A program made the translations under genes and the position numbers. From positions 62,001 to 126,000 of the forward strand of contig JADJAL010000005.1 of assembly GCA_016704305.1 (NCBI GenBank): 64,000 bases of DNA. The letters are read 5' to 3'. The stretch comes from Haliea sp. (GTDB lineage: Bacteria > Pseudomonadota > Gammaproteobacteria > Pseudomonadales > Halieaceae). The notes under the pieces were generated by a model that saw only the letters and a program-made list of their open reading frames with translations, ran no database searches and was not told where the DNA came from. Of this stretch, positions 51,066 to 60,756 are shown piece by piece (the first letter of the stretch is position 1; each line of letters starts with the position of its first letter).

Positions 51066-53597
51066 TCACTCACCGAAGCGATAAATCACGTCAATGCCGT
51101 AAGTGCGCGGTGGCGCATAGCCCATGGTGGTTGTGCGGGCGACACCCACCACCGGCACGCCGCCCTGCTCGTGATCGTCAGTATCGGCGAGGTTTTTGCA
51201 CCAGGCAACCAGCGTCGTGCGCTCATCAGGGAGCTCCCAGGTGATGCGTGCATCATAAAACGTTTTCGCCGGTATGCTGATGTAATCCTCTACGTAGAAG
51301 CTGTCCCTGTCGAAACCGCCGTAGGTTTGATCGGCGTAGCGCACCAGGAAATTCGGCGTGATCGTGCCCATGTCAGTGGTGTTGATGTTGTAATCAACCG
51401 AAAGATAGGCGGTCCACTCCGGCGCTCTCGGCATCGGCTCATCCGCGCGATCTATTTCAATATACTGGCCGGGATTGCTGCGGTCTGGCACGTCAGACAA
51501 GTACTCCTTGAACTGTGCATCCAGGTAGGCAACGCTGCCCATGAAGCGCAGGTTGTCCGTGGGCAGCACGGTGAATTCAACCTCGACGCCTTTCATTTCC
51601 GCTTTGCCGGCGTTCTCGATCGCCGGCAGGGGAATGCCGAAACTGGGATCGGGGCGCGTCGTGGTAAGTTGGATATCGGTATATTCCTCGTAGAAAATGG
51701 CGACGTTGGTGCGCAGCCTGTTATCCAGCGCATCGACTTTAAACCCGAGTTCGTACATGTCGACATACTCCGGCTTGAAGTTCGCCAGGTCGATGATGTA
51801 GTCGCCATCGAAGTCACCGTTACCCACGGCAACGCCACCCGAGCGGAAACCGGTGCTGTACGTGAGGTACGTCATCGCAGCGTCCATGTGCAGCTTGTCC
51901 AGCACGGCGTCGCTGGCCACGTAGTTCAGGCTCGCCATCGGGCTCCAGTCGTCATCGTTGCGACTGTCGTTGGATTCGCCAAAGGCGCCGACTTCAAACG
52001 GCGCGCCACCCGGGCCATCCGGGTCGAAGCCGTAGAGCCAGTCGCGCACATTGGTGCCGCCGGGTTCCGAGAACGGGTGCAGGATATTGGCGGCGTAGAT
52101 GGTGTCCAGCGTGCCGAGGTATTGCCCGTTGCCGATGCTGGGCAAGTAGACCCGGGATTCGCGGTAGTCGGTTTTGCGTTCCTCCCACGTGAACCGCAGG
52201 CCCACGGTGAGGAAGAGATTGTCGTTGAAGTGGTAGTCGGCCTGCCCAAAGCCCGCGAAGGCGGTGTTCTCGGTTTCCCGTTCCGTCAGGTTGGAACGCG
52301 CCAGCAGGATGCTGTTGGGTACGGTGGTCGATTCCACGTAGCCGGCAAAGTCCTGCAACCAGTCGTCGTCGGTTTTTTCATAGAAGGCGTACGTGCCCAC
52401 CGTATAGTTCAGGCGCTCCTCAAACGCGGTGCCAATAAACTGGAACTCCTGTGAGTACTGGTCGGTATTGTTATATTCGGGCGCGAGGCGGCCGATGATG
52501 ACCGCATCCATGCCGTCCAGGTCTTCGTCGGCTTTCTGCTGGGTGTTGCGGTAGGCGCTGATGCTCTTGAACTGCAGCGCGTCGTTGATTTCCCAACTGA
52601 CGGTGTTGGCCGCCATCGCCGTATCGACCTTGTAGACGCCCTGGTAAAAAATGTCGGAGTTGCCGTTTTGCTCGCCCTGGAACTTGTCGATGGGCAGGTC
52701 CGCGCCGCTGCGTTCACAATAGCTCTGCACCGAGACGGGCGAAAAGGCGTTGTAGAGGCCCTCAAGCGAACCTTGATTGGGCAAGCCTGCCGCGGCGAGT
52801 TCCTCGCCCAGCCAGATACATTTCTGGCCGATGGGTTTTTGATTAATCTGGGTGTAGTTCAGGTTCAGGTCCACGATCACTGTGTCGGTGGGTAGCCAGC
52901 GCAGCTGGCCGACGATCATGTCCCTTTCCTCGTCAGAGTACTCCGTGCCGTCCAGATCGTTCTCGATATAGCCATCCCGGTTGACCGTCGCCACGGAGAA
53001 GCGCGACAGCAGGGTGTCGTCAATCAACGGGACGTTCACGGAGGCGGATGCATCCTTGCGACCGAGGTTGCCGAGGGTGCCCCTGGCGGTGCCGCCGAAC
53101 TCCTCGGCAGGTTTGATCGAGGTATACAATATCGCGCCACCCGTGGTGTTTTTGCCAAACAGCGTGCCCTGTGGGCCACGCAACACCTGGATGCTTTCTA
53201 TTTCCACCGCGTCGAGCAGTGCCCCGGAGGCGCGGCCGATGTACACCTCGTCGAGGTAGATGCCCACGCCGGAGTCTGTCGTCACCTGCGTCTCGCGCTG
53301 GCCGACGCCACGTATGTAGGCGTTGCCATCACCTTTCACGCCGTTACCGCCGCCGCCGAGGTTCAGGCCCGGCACGAGGCCGTCGAAGTCGCGCATGTTT
53401 TTGATCCCCAGCGACTGCATCGTCTCGGCGGTAAATGCCGTCACGGCGACAGGGACTTCCTGCAAGGATTCCTCGCGCTTCCTGGCGGTCACCACGACTT
53501 CCTCCAGCGCAAGGTCCTCCGCCAGCGACGGCAGCGGCATGGTCAAAGAGGCGATTGCGAGTGTCAGCAGCTTCGGCAGGTATCTGGAAACAGGCAT
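51066..53597 (-). CDS. TonB-dependent receptor
   Basis: About 843 residues. Signal peptide ending near PSLAED, TonB box region (LEEVVVTARKREESLQEVPVAVTAFTAETMQSLG), plug domain with VPGLNLGGGGNG, RGVGQRETQVTTDSGVGIYLDEVYIGRASGALLDAVEIESIQVLRGPQGTLFGKNTTGGAI, then the beta-barrel. Such receptors bring large or scarce molecules across the outer membrane. The ATG at 53597 has GGAG before it and was chosen over a GTG 12 bases up. The downstream amidohydrolase and the second receptor upstream suggest an uptake locus; the substrate is unknown. Confidence 0.95.
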   Translation of the reverse strand: MPVSRYLPKLLTLAIASLTMPLPSLAEDLALEEVVVTARKREESLQEVPVAVTAFTAETMQSLGIKNMRDFDGLVPGLNLGGGGNGVKGDGNAYIRGVGQRETQVTTDSGVGIYLDEVYIGRASGALLDAVEIESIQVLRGPQGTLFGKNTTGGAILYTSIKPAEEFGGTARGTLGNLGRKDASASVNVPLIDDTLLSRFSVATVNRDGYIENDLDGTEYSDEERDMIVGQLRWLPTDTVIVDLNLNYTQINQKPIGQKCIWLGEELAAAGLPNQGSLEGLYNAFSPVSVQSYCERSGADLPIDKFQGEQNGNSDIFYQGVYKVDTAMAANTVSWEINDALQFKSISAYRNTQQKADEDLDGMDAVIIGRLAPEYNNTDQYSQEFQFIGTAFEERLNYTVGTYAFYEKTDDDWLQDFAGYVESTTVPNSILLARSNLTERETENTAFAGFGQADYHFNDNLFLTVGLRFTWEERKTDYRESRVYLPSIGNGQYLGTLDTIYAANILHPFSEPGGTNVRDWLYGFDPDGPGGAPFEVGAFGESNDSRNDDDWSPMASLNYVASDAVLDKLHMDAAMTYLTYSTGFRSGGVAVGNGDFDGDYIIDLANFKPEYVDMYELGFKVDALDNRLRTNVAIFYEEYTDIQLTTTRPDPSFGIPLPAIENAGKAEMKGVEVEFTVLPTDNLRFMGSVAYLDAQFKEYLSDVPDRSNPGQYIEIDRADEPMPRAPEWTAYLSVDYNINTTDMGTITPNFLVRYADQTYGGFDRDSFYVEDYISIPAKTFYDARITWELPDERTTLVAWCKNLADTDDHEQGGVPVVGVARTTTMGYAPPRTYGIDVIYRFGE

Positions 53598-53700
53598 GCA
53601 ATTCTCCACGAGGCATTATTTTTAGTGTGTCGATTTTTTCGCGGCGCCAGCCAGGCGCGCCGACAGTGTTACGTCCGGCAACAGCGCAGTAAAAACGCCG

Positions 53701-56154
53701 CTAGAACTTCCACCGCAGGTTGAGGCCAACCGTGCGCGGTTTGTTGACGGATACACGCTGCGGCGAGCCCCAGCGATTATTGAAAAATTCCTGCGCCGTT
53801 TCGTCGGTAATATTGCTCACGTAAAGCGTCGCGCTCCACCCCTGCGCATCCAGCCCCATGCGCAGGTTGCCGATATCATAGGATGGTTGGTCCGTCGCGC
53901 CCTGGGTGAAGATGATCGACTCGGTGCCGTCCAGTGAATTGACGGAATCACCGACGTAGGCCCACTCCAGCAGCACGAAAGGTTCCGCGTTCAGCAACTG
54001 CTGCTGGAACGTGTACTGCACCGACATGCTGCCCTTGCTCTCCGGCGCGATAGGCAGTTGCGTGCCGTTCTGCACGTCCGCGATCACCAGCGAGCCATCG
54101 GGCGTGGTGATGACATTGTCCTGGGAGATCTCGGCATTGATCACGGCGAAATTGGCATTCAGCTCCCAGCCCGTGGCGGGAAGCCAGGTGGTTTCCGCTT
54201 CGAAGCCCTGGATATCCGCTTGGGAAAAATTGATGATGCCGAGCGAAAAAATCGTCGGGTCGTTCACCTGGATCTGGATGTCGTCCCACTGCATGTAGTA
54301 CGCCACCGCGTTAAAGCGCAACGTGCGGTCGAACCACTCGGTTTTCAGGCCCAACTCATAGTTCTTCAATTTGTCCGGATCGTAATCTTCCGGCAACACG
54401 GAATCGGCGCGCAACGCATTCGCGCCGCCACTGCGGAACCCTTCGGAATACGTGGCGTACGTCATCACGTCGTCATTCACCTGGTAGGTGGCGTTGAGTT
54501 TGGGCACCCAATCATCCTGGCTGTAATGCTTCACCTCGTTGTTGAAGAGATAGTTGAGTTGGGCATCGCTTGGGTCGCCCTGCAGCAGGTTGCCCTGTTG
54601 CAGCAGGAGTTCCTGGTCCTGGTTAAACCAGCGCGCGCCGCCGGTAAAACTCAGCTTGTCCGTCGCAGCGAAGGTGACCTCGCCGAACAGCGCGGTCTGT
54701 TCGACCTGCAAATCGTAGGTGCCGAAAAACCAGTTGTTGGTCGCGCTGTTGTGGAAGGTCGCGTAGTTGGAATTGAAGTCGGGCGAATTCGCCTTGTCGC
54801 TCAGGTAGGTATAGCCCTGGTTGGCGTAGTACTCGGTGTCGCTGAAGTTGCGTATCGTCGAGGTGTTGAACTGCGTGCGTTCCAGTTTGCTGTAGAAGAA
54901 ACCGGCGACGCCGCTCCAACGGCTGCCGTTGTCGTCCGGGGTGGTGAGGCGGCCCTCTACTGTCCAGCGCTCATCTTTCTGGTCCTGTATCACGAAGCCG
55001 CGCGGCGCGCCGGTGAAATCGTAGATGGCGTAGTCAACCGGATTGAACCGCTGGTCGAACTCGTGCATGTAGTTGGTGGCGTCGGCCTCGTACTTGAGGT
55101 CGCGGTTGAAATAACTGCCGGTCAGCACGGTGTTGGCAAAGTCCAGGTTGCCTTCGAGGCTGAGACTGAGCAGGTACCAGTTGTCTTTCATGGTTTCGTC
55201 TTCGAAGCGCCCCTGTTCGAGATCGCCCAGGCCGAGGTCGACGTCGCCGAAGCCGTCGACGTCGGTATTCTGCATCAGGCCGCCGATGTCCACGGTCCAG
55301 TCTTCATCCACCAGCCAGCGCACGGCGGCGCGACCGCCTGTGGTTTCGCTGGAGTTGATGTCGCTGTCGACATTGCCTGCGTTGTCGAAGGGCTGGGCCA
55401 GCGGCAAATAGCCGGAGGCGATGCGCGCGTCCTGCCACTGGTCCGGCTCATTGTTCACCAGCACATTGTCGATGTATCCGGCCTCGTGGCTCTGGAAGCC
55501 CACGAGGCGAATCGCGAGCGTCTCCTCCAGCAGCGGGATATTGACCATGCCGGAGACATCGCGGTCGTTGTCGTTGCTGTGCTCGACATACGCCATATCC
55601 CCTTCAACCCAGCCCTCCATCACGCCGGGGTCGGCCTTCTTGGTGATGATGCGCCAGGTGCCGGACTGGGACGCATCGCCGAACAGCGTACCCTGTGGTC
55701 CGCTCAGTGCTTCGAGGCGTTCGATGTCGATCAGGCGCGGGTCCGGATTGAGCCCGGCCTGCGTGATCGGCGATTCGTCCAGGTAGACGCTGGAGGAGGG
55801 ATTGGTGCCGTACTGGATGCCCGATGCCGCGACACCGCGGAACACGATCGACGTGCCCGCCGGTTCGCGCCGCGCGAATGCCAGGCTGGGAATATTGTTG
55901 GCGTAGTCATCGAGCACCGCGAAACCCTGGCGTTCGATATCGGCCGTGGTGAAGGCGGTGATTGCCTGCGGCAGGTCCTGCAGGTTGGACTTGCGTTTGC
56001 TGGCGGTGACGATGACTTCTTCCAGCGCAAGGTCGTCCGCGAATGCCGCAGGCGCGGTGCCAAGTACGAGGGAGACCATCAGTGCCAGCGTCTTTTTGCG
56101 AAACGGCGCGCTTGGGCCGGCCATCCGGGCTGATGGAGTGATATCGCTGTACAT
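53701..56154 (-). CDS. TonB-dependent receptor
   Basis: 817 residues, complete: signal peptide (KTLALMVSLVLGTAPAAFADD), TonB box region LALEEVIVTASKRKSNLQDLPQAITAFTTADIERQG, plug segments LDDYANNIPSLAF, RGVAASGIQYGTNPSSSVYLDESPI and IERLEALSGPQGTLFGDASQSGT, then the barrel ending in GLNLRWKF, a typical last strand. It is 104 bases upstream of the other receptor on the same strand. The two differ in sequence and probably serve different substrates. Confidence 0.95.
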   Translation of the reverse strand: MYSDITPSARMAGPSAPFRKKTLALMVSLVLGTAPAAFADDLALEEVIVTASKRKSNLQDLPQAITAFTTADIERQGFAVLDDYANNIPSLAFARREPAGTSIVFRGVAASGIQYGTNPSSSVYLDESPITQAGLNPDPRLIDIERLEALSGPQGTLFGDASQSGTWRIITKKADPGVMEGWVEGDMAYVEHSNDNDRDVSGMVNIPLLEETLAIRLVGFQSHEAGYIDNVLVNNEPDQWQDARIASGYLPLAQPFDNAGNVDSDINSSETTGGRAAVRWLVDEDWTVDIGGLMQNTDVDGFGDVDLGLGDLEQGRFEDETMKDNWYLLSLSLEGNLDFANTVLTGSYFNRDLKYEADATNYMHEFDQRFNPVDYAIYDFTGAPRGFVIQDQKDERWTVEGRLTTPDDNGSRWSGVAGFFYSKLERTQFNTSTIRNFSDTEYYANQGYTYLSDKANSPDFNSNYATFHNSATNNWFFGTYDLQVEQTALFGEVTFAATDKLSFTGGARWFNQDQELLLQQGNLLQGDPSDAQLNYLFNNEVKHYSQDDWVPKLNATYQVNDDVMTYATYSEGFRSGGANALRADSVLPEDYDPDKLKNYELGLKTEWFDRTLRFNAVAYYMQWDDIQIQVNDPTIFSLGIINFSQADIQGFEAETTWLPATGWELNANFAVINAEISQDNVITTPDGSLVIADVQNGTQLPIAPESKGSMSVQYTFQQQLLNAEPFVLLEWAYVGDSVNSLDGTESIIFTQGATDQPSYDIGNLRMGLDAQGWSATLYVSNITDETAQEFFNNRWGSPQRVSVNKPRTVGLNLRWKF

Positions 56155-56339
56155 AGACTGTGCCCGGAGTGGAGGTTTTTATCGAACGAATCGTAATGTA
56201 ATAACTTGCAATTGCAAGCGATTTGCCCCGCTCACGCGCAATCAATTTTCGAGCGCCGCGCGCGCCGGTTGACGACCCAGGAGCAGCGCCCTACTCTGGC
56301 GCGGTCTGCTCTGCGCTAATCGGGAGCAGCAGTGACCCC

Positions 56340-56927
56340 ATGGAAGCCCCTGTAATGGATATCGGCGTGCCCCTGCGCGAACTTGGTGCATACAACATCG
56401 ACGCATTGCGCACGGCCATCGCACTGCAGGACGAGGCGGCGTGGCTGGACAATACGCATCGCCAACAGGCCTACGATGTGCACCAGATGACGCACTCGCT
56501 GGTGATGATCTTCACCGATACCGCGCAGTGGCCCGCGCTTGAGGTGCGGCGCGAGGCGGGGTGGGATCTGCTGGCGGAACCAGCCCTGCCGTTGATGCAC
56601 CAGATCCTGGCGGATCACTATCCGCTGGGCGGTACGATCATCCGGGCGATGGCAGCGCGCCTGCGCCCGGGTGGCGTGATCAAGCCGCACCGCGACTCGC
56701 ACCCGTCCTTTCACTACGGCCACCGCATCCATGTCCCCGTCGTCACCAACCCGCGCGTGCGTTTCATGCTCGATGGCCGGCCCTACAAACTGGACGTGGG
56801 GCAGGCCTACGAGATCAACAACCAGCTGACGCACAGCGTGATGAACAAGGGGAGCGAGGCGCGCATCCATTTCATCTTCGACTACGTGCCGCCCCAGCAA
56901 CTGGGCCGGGAGGTGGCCAACGCGTGA
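56340..56927 (+). CDS. Aspartyl/asparaginyl beta-hydroxylase domain protein
   Basis: About 195 residues from 56340 (ATG at 56355 also possible). The double-stranded beta-helix region has ARLRPGGVIKPHRDSHPSFHYGHRIHVPVVTNPRVRFMLDGRP, YEINNQLTHSVMNKG and EARIHFIFDYV. It holds the Fe2+ His and the 2-oxoglutarate Arg of the PF05118 family. In bacteria such proteins often stand beside sulfotransferase or propeller genes with unknown substrates. Its stop overlaps the GTG start of the next gene (GTGA), so the two are co-translated. Confidence 0.87.
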   Translation: MEAPVMDIGVPLRELGAYNIDALRTAIALQDEAAWLDNTHRQQAYDVHQMTHSLVMIFTDTAQWPALEVRREAGWDLLAEPALPLMHQILADHYPLGGTIIRAMAARLRPGGVIKPHRDSHPSFHYGHRIHVPVVTNPRVRFMLDGRPYKLDVGQAYEINNQLTHSVMNKGSEARIHFIFDYVPPQQLGREVANA

Positions 56928-57858
56928 CCACCCTGATCGCGAGTTCGGTGGTCAGGGGTAGCCAGCAGGGCGAAAGCCATGGCGGCATCTACCTGGTGGA
57001 TTTCCAGCGGCAGGCGGTGCGGCAGGTCATCGACTGGAACAGCGCGGACATCGACTGGCAGGGCCGCGGCTGGGATCGCGGTCTGCGCGGCATTGCCTTC
57101 GACGGCGAGCGCGTGTTCATCGCGGCCAGCAACGAGCTGTTCGTGTACACACCGGATTTTGAGCTGCTGGCGTCGTATCGCAGTCCCTACCTGCGCCACT
57201 GCCACGAGATCGCGGTGCACCAGCGCCGCCTGTACCTCACCTCCACCGGTTACGACGCGGTACTCGGGTTTGACCTGGACGCGAACCGTTTCTGCTTTGG
57301 CCTGCATGTCGTCGCGGTCGGCAACCGCTTCCAGGGCAGCCCCTTCGACCCGCTGAGCGTGAACGGACCGGCACCGGCAAACCTGCTGCACCTCAACAAC
57401 GTCTATTGCGACAACAGCGGCCTGTACCTGAGTGGCCTGAAGACGTCGGCGCTGGTGCGCTTCGACGGACGCACGTTGCGCCGCGTGGCGAGCCTGCCGC
57501 GCGGTGTGCACAATGCGCGGCCTTTCGCCGGGGCGTGCTGTTCAACGATACGGTGGCGGACCGGGTGCGCGCGGTGTTGCCGGAGCGGGAGATCAGCTTC
57601 GCTGTCCCTGCGGTGGATAGCGCCCGCCTGACGCACACGGACATCGATGACTCACGCATCGCCCGCGCCGGTTTTGGACGCGGCCTGTGCGTGGTCAATG
57701 AGGCGCTGGTTGCTGCGGGCTCCTCGCCGTCGACCATCGCACTGCACGATCTGGCGAGTGTGAGTACGCGCAGCGTGGTCACGCTGAGCCATGACCTGCG
57801 CAACGCGATACACGGGTTGGAGGTGTGGCCGTTCGAATCAACGACTCTGACCCCTTGA
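56924..57858 (+). CDS. Beta-propeller-like protein coupled to the hydroxylase (frameshift near 57525)
   Basis: The GTG at 56924 begins a frame of repeated strand blocks: GIYLVDFQRQAVRQVIDWN, LRGIAFDGERVFIAASNELFVYTPDFELLASYRSPYLRHCHEIAVHQRRLYLTSTGYDAVLGFDLD, GLYLSGLKTSALVRFDG. These resemble a six- or seven-bladed propeller of the SMP-30/NHL kind. The frame then derails at about 57523-57530. The continuation in another frame (FRRGVLFNDTVADRVRAVLPE, RAGFGRGLCVVNEALVAAGSSPSTIALHDL) ends at 57858. One lost base explains this. Overlap with the hydroxylase gene suggests a joint function. Confidence 0.72.
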
Positions 57859-58305
57859 TTGGTTGTCGACCAGCGCCTGGACACGCTGCGGGGGAAGATC
57901 AAGGGCCATGCCAATGCGCAGCAACAAAGAGGATTCGTCGTGGTGCAGTTCGGAGTCGGCGCTGGCTGCCTGCAGTGCGGCGGCGAATATCTGTTCGCGC
58001 AGATCAAGGTCCAGTGAGCCCGCCATGTCCAGTTGTCGCCATGCGACGGCCTGGTCGTTGACGACAATCTCAAAGGATTTGCGCACGGTGGCAGCGGCGA
58101 CCATGCCGCCCCCGTACTTTGCGTACAACTCCTGCACAGCCAGTACTTCCGACTCATCGATGTTCCCATCTGCCGCCGCGACCAGCGACATGACGGTCAG
58201 GCTTGCATCGAGAGCGCTCTGCCGCTCCTCGGGTGAAGTCCGGCTTTTTTCTCCCATTATCTTGTCAATCACTGCACGCAGTGGGTTGGTAAGCCTGGCT
58301 TTCAT
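57838..58305 (-). CDS. TerB family protein
   Basis: 155 residues: ALDASLTVMSLVAAADGNIDESEVLAVQELYAKYGGG and IFAAALQAASADSELHHDESSLLLRIGMALDLPPQRVQALV. This is the acidic helix-bundle TerB/DjlA-N type fold, with two Asp-rich loops (AADGNIDESE, ASADSELHHDE) that bind metals in relatives. The role is unknown; tellurite resistance is only the name-giving case. It converges on the propeller gene, and the two 3' ends overlap by 21 bases. Confidence 0.85.
   Translation of the reverse strand: MKARLTNPLRAVIDKIMGEKSRTSPEERQSALDASLTVMSLVAAADGNIDESEVLAVQELYAKYGGGMVAAATVRKSFEIVVNDQAVAWRQLDMAGSLDLDLREQIFAAALQAASADSELHHDESSLLLRIGMALDLPPQRVQALVDNQSRGQSR
57843..57859. repeat. 17-bp repeat, first copy
   Basis: GACTCTGACCCCTTGAT occurs here at the end of the propeller gene and again at 61910-61926. 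Sequences with GGGGTCAGAGTC are frequent scattered intergenic elements in gammaproteobacteria. Confidence 0.85.
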
Positions 58306-58419
58306 ATTCTTGTCACCACCGTCATCGAGCTAGCGCCTGAATAGTGCCATAGCTCGTATGGCACCGCTAAAACGCCCCATGGTAGGTAAGCTCAGTGACA
58401 TTTTTGTGACAACTGACTG

Positions 58420-60129
58420 TCAGGTCAGCAGCAGGGTGTCGCGCGGCACGGTATGGTTGATGGTCGCACCCGCGTCCAGCGCGTAGTCGCGTGACTGCAC
58501 CGTCGTGATGAAGCGGTGGCTCGCGCGCACCTCCTCGGCAGTGAACTCCAGGTACAGGTAACCGCGATTTTTCAGGTTGGCGCGCACGAGGTCGTCTATC
58601 AGGTTGGCCGCGAGTGGGGCGAACAGGGTCGCCGCGTCCTCGCCCAGCGAGCCCTCGAAGCCATCGGATGTCACGCTGCAACAGCCGAACTCGACCCCGG
58701 CGATGACGCCCTCGGGCGTGGTGAGCTGGCTGCTCCAGGCGTTGTGGGTGTCGCCCGCGAGCACCACCAGGTGCGACCCAACATCGACGGCGTGCCGCAG
58801 CAGTTGGTCGCGCTCGTACTCGTAGCCGTCCCATTGATCCAGGTTGAAGGGGATGGCGGAATCCAGCAGCGCCTGTTCCTCGGCGGTGCGGTCTTCCGGT
58901 GGCTTGCTTTTCGCCGTCACTGCCGCCAGCACAGCGGCGGTCGCGGCTGCGATGCTGGCGTCGTCCGCGATGCCGCTTGTCAGCACTTCAACCAGGGGCG
59001 ACGGGAGGTGATACCGGCCCAGCAGTACCTGCTGACCGAGCACCTGCCAGCGCGCGGCGCTCTGGCTCAAGTGTTCGCGCAGCCAGGCGCGCTGGTCGTC
59101 ACCGAGAATAGTGCGGTCGGCGGCGCCGATGGCAGCGCGGGCCGACTCGAGTTCGATCATGCCACCCGACGTGAAATCCGCGTAGTCAAGCTGCTGGTCG
59201 CGCCCGACGATGCGGGTGTCGAGCATCAGCAGGTCGAGCAGGTCGCCGTACTGGAAGCGGCGGTAGATGATCTCTTCCACTGTCGCTGGCGGCCTGACAG
59301 GCTGCCATTCGTACCAGGCCTGTATCGCCTCCCGTTTGCGGGTGGCGAAGTCCCCGTCGGTGGCGGGATCGTGGTTGTCAGCGCCGTCGCGCCAGGTGTT
59401 GTTGGATACCTCGTGATCATCCCAGACCGTGATAAAGGGGTGGGCGGCGTGGGCGGCCTGCAGATCGACGTCGCCCCGGTACTGGGCGTAGCGCATGCGG
59501 TAGTCAGCGAGGACGAGGATTTCGCGCGGTGGCTCCACCACGCGCCCCAGCTCCGCGCCCTTGCTTGCGTTGCCGGATTCGTACAAATAGTCGCCCAGGT
59601 GCAGCACGGCGGCCACGTCCTGCTGCGCCACCTCGCGGTACACGTTGAAATACCCCTCCGGGAAGTTGCTGCAGGAGACGACAGCGAAACTCGCCATCGT
59701 CACTGCGCCCAGCGGCAGCGTGCGGGTCCTGCCAACGGGCGAGGTCCTGTCCCCGTTCAGGAAACGGTAGTAGTAGCGCCGGTCGGCAGCCAGCCCCGTC
59801 ACGTCGACCTTCACGGTGTAGTCCACGTCGGCCGTGGTCGTGCCCACCCCGCTCGCGGTCAGCGCGGAGAAATCGGCTGATTCGCTGACCTGCCAGGCCA
59901 CGCGCACGACGCCTTCGGCTTGCGGCGTGAGGCGCGTCCACAGGATCACGCTGTCGGCCAGCGGATCTCCCGAGGCGACGCCATGCAGAAACTCGCCGGG
60001 TACATCGGGCGTGCCATTGTCCGAGCCGTCCGAGCAGCCGATGAGATTGGCGCCCAGCAACGGTAGCAGGGACGTGGCGGCCATGCCCTTGAGCAGGGTG
60101 CGGCGGCGCAGAAGATATCGCTGTGACAT
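58420..60129 (-). CDS. phoD: PhoD-type alkaline phosphatase, Tat-exported
   Basis: 569 residues. A twin-arginine signal (RRRTLLKGMAATSLLPLLGANLIGC) is followed by the PhoD N-terminal domain FLHGVASGDPLADSVILWTRLTP. The catalytic part has FAVVSCSNFPEGYFNVYREVAQQDVAAVLHLGDYLYE, TVWDDHEVSNNTWRDGA and VVLAGDTHNAWSSQL. PhoD enzymes hydrolyse phosphate mono- and diesters with Ca2+/Fe3+ in the periplasm or outside. A second PhoD-like gene lies next to it on the same strand, 168 bases up. A Pho box was looked for but not found. Confidence 0.93.
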   Translation of the reverse strand: MSQRYLLRRRTLLKGMAATSLLPLLGANLIGCSDGSDNGTPDVPGEFLHGVASGDPLADSVILWTRLTPQAEGVVRVAWQVSESADFSALTASGVGTTTADVDYTVKVDVTGLAADRRYYYRFLNGDRTSPVGRTRTLPLGAVTMASFAVVSCSNFPEGYFNVYREVAQQDVAAVLHLGDYLYESGNASKGAELGRVVEPPREILVLADYRMRYAQYRGDVDLQAAHAAHPFITVWDDHEVSNNTWRDGADNHDPATDGDFATRKREAIQAWYEWQPVRPPATVEEIIYRRFQYGDLLDLLMLDTRIVGRDQQLDYADFTSGGMIELESARAAIGAADRTILGDDQRAWLREHLSQSAARWQVLGQQVLLGRYHLPSPLVEVLTSGIADDASIAAATAAVLAAVTAKSKPPEDRTAEEQALLDSAIPFNLDQWDGYEYERDQLLRHAVDVGSHLVVLAGDTHNAWSSQLTTPEGVIAGVEFGCCSVTSDGFEGSLGEDAATLFAPLAANLIDDLVRANLKNRGYLYLEFTAEEVRASHRFITTVQSRDYALDAGATINHTVPRDTLLLT

Positions 60130-60296
60130 TCGGGTGATCTCCGGTTGGTTAACCGCCAGAGCATAGCTGGCAGGAATGAAATTACCATGACACCAGCCAA
60201 AGAAAATGCCCTGCCAGGTTTGGTCCGCCTTCGCCGCATCACGACCGACGCTCGGAAATAGTTACCCGCGCCCCCCGTGATGGACGAACGCAGTGA

Positions 60297-60686
60297 TCAC
60301 ACCATGCGCTCTATGTGGCGGGAATCGCGCGCGACGCGGAACTGCGCGTAGGTTCGCGGCTGCGCGTCGATATCGAACGTGTCGATGACGCGGAAGGTCA
60401 CGATGGTTTCCTCGGGCGTGCAGTCGAGCAGCGCATATCCCTGGTCGATGAGATTCACGTCCTTCAGGTAGGGTGCGTTCTGCGCGAGCAGGACCTGCTG
60501 CGCGATGCGCAGGACCTCCAGCGGAGCGATGTCCTCCGCAGGTGGATCGGCCGTCAACGAACCCGTCACGAAGTCGAAGGCGGCGACCGGTGAAGCGGGA
60601 TCGTCGAAATCCGGCTGCAGTTCCGACGCGAAGAAGACGTGCGTGTGGCCGCTCGAAAAGACGACATTGCGGATGTCATGCTCCAC
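60297..60686 (-). CDS. Second PhoD-type protein, C-terminal part
   Basis: This frame (129 residues) holds the last part of a PhoD domain: DIRNVVFSSGHTHVFFASELQPDFDD, with the last metal-binding His, and AFDFVTGSLTADPP. It lacks a signal and the first metal sites. Reading upstream in this frame (NLRHNEGIYVSNEGWDDYQVERKEILDFLVEHD) connects it to the frame ending at 60757. It is therefore the tail of the same gene, separated by an extra base near 60772-60778. Confidence 0.8.
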   Translation of the reverse strand: MEHDIRNVVFSSGHTHVFFASELQPDFDDPASPVAAFDFVTGSLTADPPAEDIAPLEVLRIAQQVLLAQNAPYLKDVNLIDQGYALLDCTPEETIVTFRVIDTFDIDAQPRTYAQFRVARDSRHIERMV

Positions 60687-60756
60687 GAGGAAGTCGAGGA
60701 TCTCCTTGCGCTCGACCTGGTAGTCGTCCCAGCCCTCGTTGGAGACATAGATGCCT

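Noticed and set aside
54058..56133. 691-codon open frame antisense to the second TonB receptor
   Set aside because: The sense strand is a complete receptor with signal peptide, plug and last strand; the antisense frame has no domain.
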